Positions 54,231-61,590 of a DNA stretch of 64,000 nt are shown in pieces. The notes under the pieces were generated by a model. It saw nothing but the letters and a program-made list of their open reading frames with translations, did no database searches and was not told the origin of the DNA. The translations under genes and the position numbers were made by a program. The first letter of the stretch is position 1. Each line of letters starts with the position of its first letter. The stretch is taken from NCBI RefSeq assembly GCF_004519315.1, contig NZ_SOZE01000002.1, forward strand, positions 310,001 through 374,000, in the 5' to 3' direction. Source of the stretch: Mucilaginibacter psychrotolerans (GTDB lineage: Bacteria; Bacteroidota; Bacteroidia; Sphingobacteriales; Sphingobacteriaceae).

Positions 54231-54265
54231 TAAAACAGCAAAGCCCCTGATGGGCAGGGGCCTTT
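54231..54265 (-). terminator. terminator of the tRNA-like RNA unit
   Basis: GCCCCTG (54243-54249) pairs with CAGGGGC (54255-54261), extended by AAA/TTT. The minus strand continues GCTGTTTTA. It lies about 35 bp past the second tRNA-like RNA (54300-54415) in the transcription direction. Confidence 0.75.
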
Positions 54266-54299
54266 ACTAACCAATTATAAACCTAAATTATGAGAAGAG

Positions 54300-54415
54300 C
54301 TGTAGGAGAAGGGGTCGAACCTTCACAGAGTGGTTATTCTTATTGCTAAGAGTTTCCCAGGATCTCCGCCACCGCGACAAGGAGGTGTGTCTGCCAAAAA
54401 TTTCACCATCCTACA
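54300..54415 (-). tRNA. tRNA-like RNA, copy 1, GUC anticodon loop and long branched variable arm
   Basis: Read on the minus strand from 54415: acceptor TGTAGGA pairs with 3' TCCTACA (7 perfect bp), with G as discriminator at 54300 and no encoded CCA. A 3-bp D stem (GTG/CAC) encloses a loop with TTTTTGGCAG. The anticodon arm is CCTCC-TTGTCGC-GGTGG, with U33, anticodon GUC, G37 and C38, and one U-U mismatch. The T arm GAAGG-TTCGACC-CCTTC is canonical. Between anticodon and T arm lies a 44-nt variable arm, much longer than in Leu, Ser or Tyr tRNAs. Its outer GAG/CTC and TGG/CCA pairs carry an inner TCTTA-GCAA-TAAGA hairpin. GUC, C38, G10 and G73 are the Asp identity elements known from E. coli. 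Decoding role not established. Confidence 0.7.
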
Positions 54416-54445
54416 GGATATAAACTAAACCTTGCGTTTAGCTTG

Positions 54446-54557
54446 CTGTTGGGGAAGGGTTCGAACCTTCACAGAGTGGTTAGCCCGCTTCGGGTTTTCC
54501 ATGATCTCCGCCACCGCGACAAGGAGGTGTGTCTGCCAAAAATTTCACCACCCAACA
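54446..54557 (-). tRNA. tRNA-like RNA, copy 2, GUC anticodon loop and long branched variable arm
   Basis: Minus-strand RNA starting at 54557: acceptor TGTTGGG with 3' CCCAACA, discriminator G at 54446, T arm GAAGG-TTCGAAC-CCTTC. The D and anticodon halves are identical to copy 1 over 48 nt. The 40-nt variable arm keeps the outer GAG/CTC and TGG/CCA pairs, but its inner stem is CCCG/CGGG instead of TCTTA/TAAGA, and the acceptor stem also differs while staying paired. These compensatory changes argue for a conserved RNA fold rather than decayed tRNA. A small hairpin (CTAAAC-GCAAG-GTTTAG) separates the copies. A consensus promoter lies about 50 bp upstream. Confidence 0.7.
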
Positions 54558-54604
54558 ATTTATTTTTTTTTAAAGAACAAACAGCAATTCTCATTTGCTT
54601 GTTA

Positions 54605-54636
54605 CAAATTTAAAGGACTTTGCTATTCCTTGCAAA
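54605..54636 (-). promoter_or_regulatory. consensus promoter of the tRNA-like RNA unit
   Basis: On the minus strand TTTG (54636-54633), a 20-bp spacer and TAAATTTG (54612-54605) match the Bacteroidota TTTG-N20-TAnnTTTG consensus exactly. It would start transcription near 54598, about 40 nt before copy 2. Confidence 0.75.
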
Positions 54637-54709
54637 TATTTCAACAAAATATTTTTATTTTTACTGTAATTTTAATTAAACTTGTATTTGAATATAGATA
54701 TTAAAATAT

Positions 54710-55186
54710 ATGCCTCACAGGAAACCCCAAAATTTAGAAATTGACAATCTGGATATACAGATTTTGTCGATTTTGATGAAAAATGCAACAACTCCGTACA
54801 CGGAGATTGCAAAAGAGTTGATTGTTTCCGGCGGAACCATCCACGTTAGGATGAAAAAGCTGGAAGAACTGGGCGTAATAAAGGGCGCGAGCCTTGAAGT
54901 GAACCCGCAGAAGCTTGGATATGATGTTACTGCGTTTTTGGGCATCTTCCTGGAGAAAGGCTCGCAATACAACGAGGCCGTGAAACAGCTGAAAATGGTA
55001 CCCGAAATTGTGGAGCTGCACTATACAACAGGTAGCTGGAGCATCTTCGCCAAGATTGTTTGCCACGATACCAACCACCTGCGCGAAGTTTTGAACGAGC
55101 AGATACAAAGCGTAAAAGGCATACAACGTACCGAGACTTTTATTTCATTGGAAGAAAGCATAAAAAGGCAGATCACCTTGGAGTAA
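54710..55186 (+). CDS. Lrp/AsnC family transcriptional regulator
   Basis: 158 residues. The N-terminal winged helix-turn-helix has LDIQILSILMKNATTPYTEIAKELIVSGGTIHVRMKKLEELGVIKG. The C-terminal RAM (ligand-binding) domain has GYDVTAFLGIFLEKGSQYNE and VELHYTTGSWSIFAKIVCHD. Such proteins regulate amino acid metabolism as octamers or dimers. It is divergent from the tRNA-like RNA unit, whose promoter lies less than 110 bp away. A terminator follows. Confidence 0.94.
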   Translation: MPHRKPQNLEIDNLDIQILSILMKNATTPYTEIAKELIVSGGTIHVRMKKLEELGVIKGASLEVNPQKLGYDVTAFLGIFLEKGSQYNEAVKQLKMVPEIVELHYTTGSWSIFAKIVCHDTNHLREVLNEQIQSVKGIQRTETFISLEESIKRQITLE

Positions 55187-55240
55187 CGTTTACTTGAGTT
55201 TATCTGGTTGGCAGCGCCCCTCTGCCAAAAAAATGAAATG

Positions 55241-55284
55241 ATATCGAACAGTGAAGCTAAAATTTCGCTGCTCGATATTTTTTT
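55241..55284 (+). terminator. rho-independent terminator of the Lrp-type regulator gene
   Basis: A 15-position stem with one mismatch (ATATCGAACAGTGAA with TTCGCTGCTCGATAT) and a following T-run. Confidence 0.88.
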
Positions 55285-55297
55285 GCCTATAAATCCG

Positions 55298-55398
55298 CGT
55301 CATTGCGAGGCACGAAGCAATCCTCGGCAGGCAGGTCGGATTTGCAGGTTCGCTCTGCCTGCAGAGGATTGCCACGCTATCGCTTGCAAAGACGAGGG
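55298..55398. repeat. dispersed 'CGTCATTGCGAGGCACGAAGCAATC' inverted repeat
   Basis: CGTCATTGCGAGGCACGAAG begins the element. AGCAATCCTC and GAGGATTGCC, CAGGCAGGTCGG with its counterpart TCTGCCTGC, and the final CTTGCAAAGACG make a long imperfect palindrome. It is a familiar intergenic repeat type of Bacteroidota genomes and lies between the lrp-type gene and the methyltransferase gene. Confidence 0.7.
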
Positions 55399-55405
55399 GG
55401 GGTGT

Positions 55406-56593
55406 TTACCAAACCCTGCAAAGTAACCCCTTCAAATATTCCCCTTCCGGGAGGGACGACCTCACCGGATGATCCTCCGGCTGGTGGAACTGGTAGATGA
55501 ACTGCACCTGCTTCCCGGCATCCAAAGCGGCCCAAGCGAGCACCTGTTTAAAAGTTTCCATATCCATAGCACCCGAACAGGAGAAGGTAGCCAGCAAGCC
55601 GCCGCTGTTCAATAACTGCATGCCCAGGCGGTTCAAATCTTTATAAGCCCGAGAGGCCCTATCCAATGCTGAGCGCGACGGCGCATATTTAGGTGGATCA
55701 AGCACGATGATATCGAACGTCTCTCCCTCGTCTCTGAATTTGCGCAACTGGGCGTTCACATCTGATTTAATGGCGTTGTGCGCGGCCTCTCCAAAACCAT
55801 TCAATCGGATATTTTCGGTTAAAGTTTCTATAGCCAATGCGGAGCTGTCTACGCTGGTAACCGATGCTGCACCTTCGCGCAGGGCGTTCAGCGTAAAGCC
55901 ACCGGTGTAGCTAAAGCAATCCAGCACCTTCATGCCTTTGGCGTAGCTAGCCAACAGCTTGCGGTTGTAACGCTGGTCGCAGTAGAAGCCCGATTTTTGC
56001 CCCTCGGCAATGTTGATACCGTAGGCAATCCCGTTTTCTTTTACCATCACCAGTTCTGGTGGCTGATTGCCGGCAAGCAGCGTATTTGTTGTTTCCAACC
56101 CTTCGTGCGCGCGCGATGTGGCGTCGCTTTTATCGAATATGCTTAGCGGACTAAGCAAAGCGTTCAATTCATCTATAATAACCGGCATGGCATCCTGCAT
56201 GCCGCTGGTAAGCACCTGTACCGCCAGGTGGCCGGCATATTTATCTACGATGAGGCCCGGCAGGTAATCAGATTCGCTGAAGATGAGGCGGCAGGTATCG
56301 GTACTACCATCGGCCAGGATATGGGCACGCCCGGCAACAGCCGTTTGCACCTTGGTGCGGAACCAGGCCTCGTCTACAGGCACCGTTTCGTCCCATTCCA
56401 GCAGGCGCACGGCCACGCGCGACTGGCTATTGTAAAACCCATAAGCCAGAAAGGCGTCCTGGCTACTCAGCAGGCGTATGATCTCGCCATTGGCCGGTTT
56501 GCCCTTCACTTTTTCTATCGCGCCCGAAAACACCCAGGGGTGGCGGTGTAGCACCGCTTTCTCTTTCCCCTTTTTTAATACCACATCAATCAT
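55406..56593 (-). CDS. class I rRNA cytosine-C5 methyltransferase with PUA domain (RlmI-like)
   Basis: 395 residues. The N-terminal PUA domain opens with LKKGKEKAVLHRHPWVFSGAIEKVKG. The SAM-binding motif is VLDCFSYTGGFTLNALREGA, and the catalytic region FDIIVLDPPKYAPSRSAL is followed by LATFSCSGAMDMETF. The family member RlmI modifies 23S rRNA cytosine 1962 in E. coli; the same target is plausible. It stands alone between a repeat and the toxin-like pair. Confidence 0.93.
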   Translation of the reverse strand: MIDVVLKKGKEKAVLHRHPWVFSGAIEKVKGKPANGEIIRLLSSQDAFLAYGFYNSQSRVAVRLLEWDETVPVDEAWFRTKVQTAVAGRAHILADGSTDTCRLIFSESDYLPGLIVDKYAGHLAVQVLTSGMQDAMPVIIDELNALLSPLSIFDKSDATSRAHEGLETTNTLLAGNQPPELVMVKENGIAYGINIAEGQKSGFYCDQRYNRKLLASYAKGMKVLDCFSYTGGFTLNALREGAASVTSVDSSALAIETLTENIRLNGFGEAAHNAIKSDVNAQLRKFRDEGETFDIIVLDPPKYAPSRSALDRASRAYKDLNRLGMQLLNSGGLLATFSCSGAMDMETFKQVLAWAALDAGKQVQFIYQFHQPEDHPVRSSLPEGEYLKGLLCRVW

Positions 56594-56643
56594 GCGGCAA
56601 AGTTAAGAAACATAATATAGGGTGGGGAGAATAAAATGGGGGG

Positions 56644-57294
56644 CTACGGTAGCTCAGGGCGCCATACCCGGATTGTTTCATCGCCTGTTTTAATTTCGGT
56701 AAAAAGCTCTGCCACTTGTTCGTAAATCCATTGCGGCTGAGTTTTCTGGTCGTTATGCACCAATTGCCGGTTACGGTACAAAGCCACTAATCGGGGCTCG
56801 GCAATCACGTGTTCCGTAATCGAGGCATCTAATAGCAGAAGGTTTGTTATAACAGGGAAAAATCCTTTTACTTGTTTGATGCAGGCTTCGAAATTCATTT
56901 TTATACTTTCGGCATCAACGAAATGGCCCTTCCTTTTTATTCTAAGATTTACGCGATCCATAGATTGGCTAATCGATGGCAGCATCATAAAAATCAGATT
57001 GACCTGGTATCTTCTCTTTTTAAAATATTTTGCCCGATCTAACAGGAAAGCGTTACGGAGATTAGTCTCTATCGTAAAGTTCAATCGTTCGGTGAGTACT
57101 TTTTGTTCAAGCCTTTCATAAACTCGCGTGAGTTCGGCCTCAACTGCTTCATCGGAAATGTCTGGATACTGGTGCCATATTTCCGCTTTCGATTTATCAG
57201 GATCGAAGATGGTTGCATCAGGCAATGAAAGCGTTTCAGAAAAGGAGCTTTTGCCCGCCCCATTAGGCCCCGCAATAATAGTAAGTGCGGGCAT
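56644..57294 (-). CDS. zeta-toxin-like P-loop kinase
   Basis: 216 residues. Walker A is IIAGPNGAGKSSFSETL (residues 5-21), then PDATIFDPDKSKAEIW, in the pattern of the zeta toxin/COG4185 family, which phosphorylates small molecules such as UDP-GlcNAc or other substrates. LNFTIETNLRNAFLLDRAKYFKK and VNLRIKRKGHFVDAESIKM, with the family's basic substrate-site region, follow. It directly follows the 116-residue gene, with 3 bp between, and the pair looks like a toxin-antitoxin or kinase-partner module. The actual substrate is unknown. Confidence 0.85.
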   Translation of the reverse strand: MPALTIIAGPNGAGKSSFSETLSLPDATIFDPDKSKAEIWHQYPDISDEAVEAELTRVYERLEQKVLTERLNFTIETNLRNAFLLDRAKYFKKRRYQVNLIFMMLPSISQSMDRVNLRIKRKGHFVDAESIKMNFEACIKQVKGFFPVITNLLLLDASITEHVIAEPRLVALYRNRQLVHNDQKTQPQWIYEQVAELFTEIKTGDETIRVWRPELP

Positions 57295-57297
57295 GGC

Positions 57298-57648
57298 CTA
57301 TTGATAGATCTTCAATATTTCCTCTCTGCCGGTTGTGGTATCTATCTTCACCAATTCAATCTTGCCATCTGGGTATCGATGAATGAATTCATTCGGCAGA
57401 CCGGCGGTTGATGAGTGGCTGGTATAAAGGTCGTTTTCGTAGGCTTCGGCTACCAATTGAGAAGTAACACCGTGCAGCTTGTTATTAAGTTCGTATGGAG
57501 ATAATTCAAATACCGACCGCGCGGGTTTACGGCTTAACAAATGATGAAGGGCGGTGTTCCTTTTTACACTGGTTATAACTTGCGCCCATTCATCAAGCGG
57601 GATAAAAACACCTGTTGGCTGATCGTCCTGATTAATAATAACTTTCAT
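57298..57648 (-). CDS. 116-residue partner of the zeta-like kinase (putative antitoxin)
   Basis: 116 residues, first gene of the pair. It begins MKVIINQDDQPTGVFIPLDE and includes a helical central part (RNTALHHLLSRKPARSVFEL) and a beta-like tail (IHRYPDGKIELVKID). No helix-turn-helix or known antitoxin domain is recognised with certainty. The 3-bp gap to the kinase gene and matched strand suggest joint expression and interaction, as in epsilon-zeta systems, but the protein does not resemble the classic epsilon helix bundle. Confidence 0.7.
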   Translation of the reverse strand: MKVIINQDDQPTGVFIPLDEWAQVITSVKRNTALHHLLSRKPARSVFELSPYELNNKLHGVTSQLVAEAYENDLYTSHSSTAGLPNEFIHRYPDGKIELVKIDTTTGREEILKIYQ

Positions 57649-57792
57649 AAAGTGGGGTTGTTAAGTTATTAACAAAGTTAATTAAATTGTTCAATAAGGC
57701 GATAGACGTTACAGCAAGCATTTCGCGGTAGTTTTATTTACGGAGCAATAGATTTGCCTATGCAAAACTTATCGCGAAAAGCCCCCCCCAAC

Positions 57793-57826
57793 AAAAAAGG
57801 GCACCCCGCAATCCGGAATGCCCTTT
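57793..57826 (-). terminator. terminator of the glycine-rich protein gene
   Basis: AAAGGGCA...TGCCCTTT with inner pairing, then a run of six T on the minus strand. Confidence 0.85.
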
Positions 57827-57847
57827 CTTGTGTTATATAATAATCTG

Positions 57848-58963
57848 TTATTGTCCGCTTGCTGCGTCGTCGTCTGATGGCAGGCCAACGACTTTGTAAA
57901 CGGTATTATTGTCTTCGTCCAATGCTTCCTGGAAATAAGTGCCATCCGGCGCTACGTACAGTTTTTCGCCGTTTACTTTTATTTTGCGACAATCCTGCGG
58001 CAATTGGTCAACCACGTCGCCAATTTTAAGCGGCGCATCGTCGCCTGCTGAATAGGATTGGTCGTCCTGGCCGCCTGCTGTGTTCAGTTCGCCATCTTTG
58101 CCGGCAACTTCGTACACGTGGGTTCCGTCGTCGCGGGTTACTGCGCGGTAATAAACACCGTTAGCTTCATAGTATTGCTCGCCGTTGATGGTGATAGCTT
58201 CCGCGCCTGATGGCAAAGCGTTAACCTGTGCACCAACCGGTGGCTCCACAACGGTATATTGGTTATCGAACTGGCGATAGTAAAGGCCATCGCTGTAGTA
58301 ATACTGGTAATCGCCCCAGTAGAAAGGGTAGTAGCCAAATGGCAACACGCCTATGCTGAACCCGATTCGTGGAAAATAGTACGAGTTATAATACCCACGG
58401 TAGTTATAATACCCACGGTTAAAATAACGCGGGCCATAGTATGCACGGCCCCAGGTGCCGCCACGGTACACACCGTCGCGATAAGTGCCGCCACGGTAAG
58501 CGTAAACGCCACGGTTTATGCCGCCGCCACGGTAGCCCGAAAAGCCACCGCGATTGTAACTGCCGCCACGGTAACCGTAATTACCACCCGGCCTGTTAAA
58601 GCCGCCACGATTAAAGCTGCCGGTATTGTTTGGCCTGTTGAACCCACCGAATGAATTAGTGCGCGGGCTGCGGTTAAAACCGCCACCTTGCGAATAGCCG
58701 CCGCGCTGCGGGGCCACGCCCACACTGTTTGGCCTGTTGAAGCCACCTCCGCCAGAAGGGCGGCTAAAACCGCCTCCACCCGACGGACGACTAAAACCGC
58801 CGCCGCCACCGCGGCTAAACCCACCGCCCGACGAACCACCACCACCGCGACTAAAGCCGCCACCACCACCGCCGCCGCCTCTGCGCTGTGCAGCTGCGGG
58901 TAAAGCCAACGAGGCCAGCAAAAGGCCGCCGAAGGCTAACGAAAGGAATTTTTTATATGTCAT
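57848..58963 (-). CDS. exported Gly/Tyr/Arg-rich protein with DUF6515-like tail
   Basis: 371 residues with a signal peptide (FGGLLLASLALPAAAQ). Residues 25-190 are extremely rich in Gly, Arg, Tyr, Asn and Phe, with repeated GGGFSRGGG, GGGFNRP and YRGGxYRxG units. A Tyr-rich hydrophobic stretch follows (YNSYYFPRIGFSIGVLPFGYYPFYW). The C-terminal half carries two similar modules (LPSGAEAITINGEQYYEANGVYY, then LPQDCRKIKVNGEKLYVAPDGTYF), typical of Bacteroidota DUF6515 proteins. It is probably an envelope or surface protein of unknown role. Low-complexity DNA leaves long spurious ORFs on the other strand. Confidence 0.82.
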   Translation of the reverse strand: MTYKKFLSLAFGGLLLASLALPAAAQRRGGGGGGGGFSRGGGGSSGGGFSRGGGGGFSRPSGGGGFSRPSGGGGFNRPNSVGVAPQRGGYSQGGGFNRSPRTNSFGGFNRPNNTGSFNRGGFNRPGGNYGYRGGSYNRGGFSGYRGGGINRGVYAYRGGTYRDGVYRGGTWGRAYYGPRYFNRGYYNYRGYYNSYYFPRIGFSIGVLPFGYYPFYWGDYQYYYSDGLYYRQFDNQYTVVEPPVGAQVNALPSGAEAITINGEQYYEANGVYYRAVTRDDGTHVYEVAGKDGELNTAGGQDDQSYSAGDDAPLKIGDVVDQLPQDCRKIKVNGEKLYVAPDGTYFQEALDEDNNTVYKVVGLPSDDDAASGQ

Positions 58964-59149
58964 TTTATTTTGAATGATTGTTGTTGCCCGTTTTTACGCG
59001 GATATAAGTACAGACTAAGATAATTATCAACGGTTTAATTGGCGTTAAATTATTTTTTTGAGTTGTTTTGCCGGAAGAATTATGAGGCCTTGATTTTTCG
59101 TTTGTGTTTTATTATCTTGCACTTGAAGCACAAATTTATATCAAAAGAT

Positions 59150-59932
59150 ATGAGTACTGTAAATTGGACCAGTCCGACATTAGATGCTGAACCTCAAGAT
59201 TGGACTAATCCTGCGGCCGACACCGTATTTGGATTGGAAGAAAGAAATAGGATTGTACAAGATATTATAAATGATTTTATAAAAGTACATGGTTGTACTG
59301 ATGCGGCTATTGGTATTATAGGACTGGCTTTACCGGGTGCTGGTATACCAGGGCTGATAATTTCAATAGGGATGCAAGCTACAGTCTTTTATCCGCCAAT
59401 GGTTAGAAAAATTGCGGCAGTTTATTTAGCCCCCTCTGATGAATTAACTAAAGCGCTCGATGAGGCCCTTATTGAAACTCTTCCGCTAAACGTAATTGCA
59501 GATTTAGCGTCTTATTTTGGGAGCCATTTCTTTAAAGAGATGACAAAGGATATTTTACGCGAATATAGTTTGACTCTACTTGGTGCCCTAATACCGTTTG
59601 TTGGCGGCGCAATATGTGCAGGGCTTGATTATTATATTGCAAAAAAAATGACAAACAGAATTGGAAGAATGGTTGCTCTCTACTTCCAAAACGATTGTCA
59701 ATGGATAGGAAATCAGAAGCTAACCTATCAATATGTAAAAAAAATGCCGGATGACTTAAACGAAATTCGGAAGAAAAGCCCCGAAGCCAGAAGAAGTTTG
59801 ATAAAAAACTTATGGCCGTCCATTCGAATGATGAGGAAAAACAATATGACCGAAGAACAAATAATTTCGGCTTTAGCATCTGAAAATGTACCAAAAGATT
59901 TAATACGAGAGGCGTTAGACTTTTGCAAATAA
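59150..59932 (+). CDS. AT-rich orphan membrane-associated hypothetical protein
   Basis: 260 residues from the ATG at 59150 (MSTVNWTSPTLDAEPQDW); a longer frame begins at 59039 but its N-terminus is implausible. Two hydrophobic regions appear, TDAAIGIIGLALPGAGIPGLIISIG (about 50-75) and LTLLGALIPFVGGAICAGLDYYI. These give a helical hairpin like those in EcsC/DUF697-type or bacteriocin-like proteins, but no family is recognised. The C-terminus (NNMTEEQIISALASENVPKD) resembles a UBA-like or PH0730-like helical motif. Base composition is much more AT-rich than its neighbours, suggesting recent acquisition. Confidence 0.65.
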   Translation: MSTVNWTSPTLDAEPQDWTNPAADTVFGLEERNRIVQDIINDFIKVHGCTDAAIGIIGLALPGAGIPGLIISIGMQATVFYPPMVRKIAAVYLAPSDELTKALDEALIETLPLNVIADLASYFGSHFFKEMTKDILREYSLTLLGALIPFVGGAICAGLDYYIAKKMTNRIGRMVALYFQNDCQWIGNQKLTYQYVKKMPDDLNEIRKKSPEARRSLIKNLWPSIRMMRKNNMTEEQIISALASENVPKDLIREALDFCK

Positions 59933-60045
59933 GATTAACGAAAATGTGAGACGTCACCCGCGTTTCGTTGCTGCTTTCCGCCGTTATTTGTATTGCCACC
60001 AACAATTATGCGATTGTCGGTTTCGGAATACAAATCTCTACAGTT

Positions 60046-60615
60046 CTACACCCTTTCCGCCACAAACAAAAATGCCTCCTCAAACTGCAGGCAGTAAAAA
60101 CCGTCGTTAGTGGTTTGATATCCGCCATCTCCTACGGGCGTTAATCCCTCAGTTTTTACCCCTATTGATGGAGAAAGCAACTCAATCACTTCCCCTGCCG
60201 GTTTCCATTTCTTAAAGCCGCTCATTACCGGGAAGATCTTTTTATCCCCGCAAAATATCACCAGGTTTATTTTGTCGGCGTAAGCTTCAAAATTATCCAG
60301 TACAAAATCATCAGTGATAATATTTACGGCACTATAACCCGCGTCAATAAGGTAATCTAATGCCGCTTTAATTGCATCGCCGTTTCCGGTGGGGATTAAT
60401 TTTACATCCGACTGCAAACCCGTCTCCGGCTCATCGGCAACTAAGATATCTATCTTGATGCCGTAAGCGTTTATTTGTTCGGCAGTGGCTGGAGTGCAGA
60501 TAACGGTTGGGCTCCACTCCAGCAACTGGCCCAATAGTTCGGGGTCGAAGGTGTTTAGCCCGAGGGCCAGCAAGGCGGGTTCCTGCTTTTCGCGTACGAT
60601 GTGGTGCGACGACAT
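60046..60615 (-). CDS. divergent thiamine pyrophosphokinase-like protein
   Basis: 189 residues. The N-terminus MSSHHIVREKQEPALLALGL and LLGQLLEWSPTVICT resemble thiamine pyrophosphokinases of Sphingobacteriaceae as I recall them. Where active TPKs have a GDFDS motif, this protein has ILVADEPETG, so the canonical acidic motif is altered. A later AINTDD-like INIITDDFVLDNFE and the C-terminal ligand region (GLTPVGDGGYQTTNDGF) remain. It may be a paralogue that lost catalysis or uses another substrate. Alone on its strand; divergent from the repeat array. Confidence 0.55.
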   Translation of the reverse strand: MSSHHIVREKQEPALLALGLNTFDPELLGQLLEWSPTVICTPATAEQINAYGIKIDILVADEPETGLQSDVKLIPTGNGDAIKAALDYLIDAGYSAVNIITDDFVLDNFEAYADKINLVIFCGDKKIFPVMSGFKKWKPAGEVIELLSPSIGVKTEGLTPVGDGGYQTTNDGFYCLQFEEAFLFVAERV

Positions 60616-60702
60616 TTTTATCAGATAGCTGTTTTACAGGCAAAGGTAATCGAAATAAACAGCAATAAATTCGGCGCGACGACAACCGCATTTATAAAAA
60701 AA

Positions 60703-61480
60703 CGTCATGCTCAATTTATTTCACCCGAATGCAGCCGTAGTCCGTCGACTAAAAGTCGACGGCAATGAAGGTGGGTTTGCGGCCACTGGCGCAAATCAAA
60801 TATGGTAAAAAGTATGCACCTTCATTGCCGTTCTATTTATGGAACGGATAAGCGGTGGGGAGGGGTAAAAAACCGTCATGTTGAAATTTTTTTAACACCC
60901 CATCATAAAAGTCACCACTATGCATGCCGCCCACCTGTCGTGTGGGGTACCGAAAAAAGTTCCATGACGAGGGGCGTCATGTTCAATTTTTTTCACCCGA
61001 ATGCAGCCGTAGTCCGTCGACTAAAAGTCGACGGCAATGAAGGTGGGTTTGCGGCCACTGGCGCAAATCAAATATGGTAAAAAGTATGCACCTTCATTGC
61101 CGTTCTATTTATGGAACGGATAAGCGGCGGGGAGGGGTAAAAAACCGTCATGTTGAAATTTTTTTAACACCCCATCATAAAAGTCGCCACCATGCATGCC
61201 GCCCACCAGCCGTATGGGGTGCCGAAATAAGTTCCATGACGAGGGGCGTCATGAACTGAATTTTTTTTCACCCGAATGCAGCCGTAGTCCGTCGACTAAA
61301 GTCGACGGCAATGAAGGTGGGTTTGCGGCCACTGGCGCAAATCAAATATGGTAAAAAGTATGCACCTTCATTGCCGTTCTATTTATGGAACGGATAAGCG
61401 GCGGGGAGGGGTAAAAAACCGTCATGTTGAAATTTTTTTAACACCCCATCATAAAAGTCGCCACCATGCATGCCGCCCAC
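60703..61480. repeat. three tandem copies of a 272-bp structured repeat
   Basis: Units start at 60703, 60975 and 61247 (exact 272-bp spacing); the third is cut off at 61480. Within each unit CCGTCGACT/AGTCGACGG forms a 9-bp hairpin (about 60742-60762 in unit 1). GGCAATGAAGGTG pairs with CACCTTCATTGCC (60761-60773 with 60817-60829). CGTTC/GAACG makes a third hairpin, and CATGACG-AGGGG-CGTCATG (60963-60981, 61235-61253) marks the unit joints. Copies are over 95% identical by eye. Open frames inside are probably not translated. No transposase is nearby. Confidence 0.85.
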
Positions 61481-61590
61481 TCCATAGGAGTCCTTGGGGG
61501 CCTGCCTTGCGGGATAAAATATTGAACGATGAAGCTTAACCCTTCATCATTCGATATTCAAAATTCGGTGTTCGATATTTTCAAGGGCTC

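Noticed and set aside
54300-54557. Possible tmRNA, tRNA-Sec or decayed Leu tRNAs
   Set aside because: No tmRNA tag frame or alanine-type acceptor; the D stem and anticodon do not fit tRNA-Sec; covariation between copies and a dedicated promoter argue against decay.
58259-58973. Long Ala/Thr/Pro-rich frames opposite the glycine-rich gene
   Set aside because: They are mirror images of the low-complexity Gly/Arg codons; the minus-strand gene has the signal peptide and structured C-terminus.
60802-61539. Repeated ORFs beginning MVKSMHLHCRSIYG
   Set aside because: They exist only because the DNA repeats; they are rich in His/Cys, cross the hairpins and end at random points.
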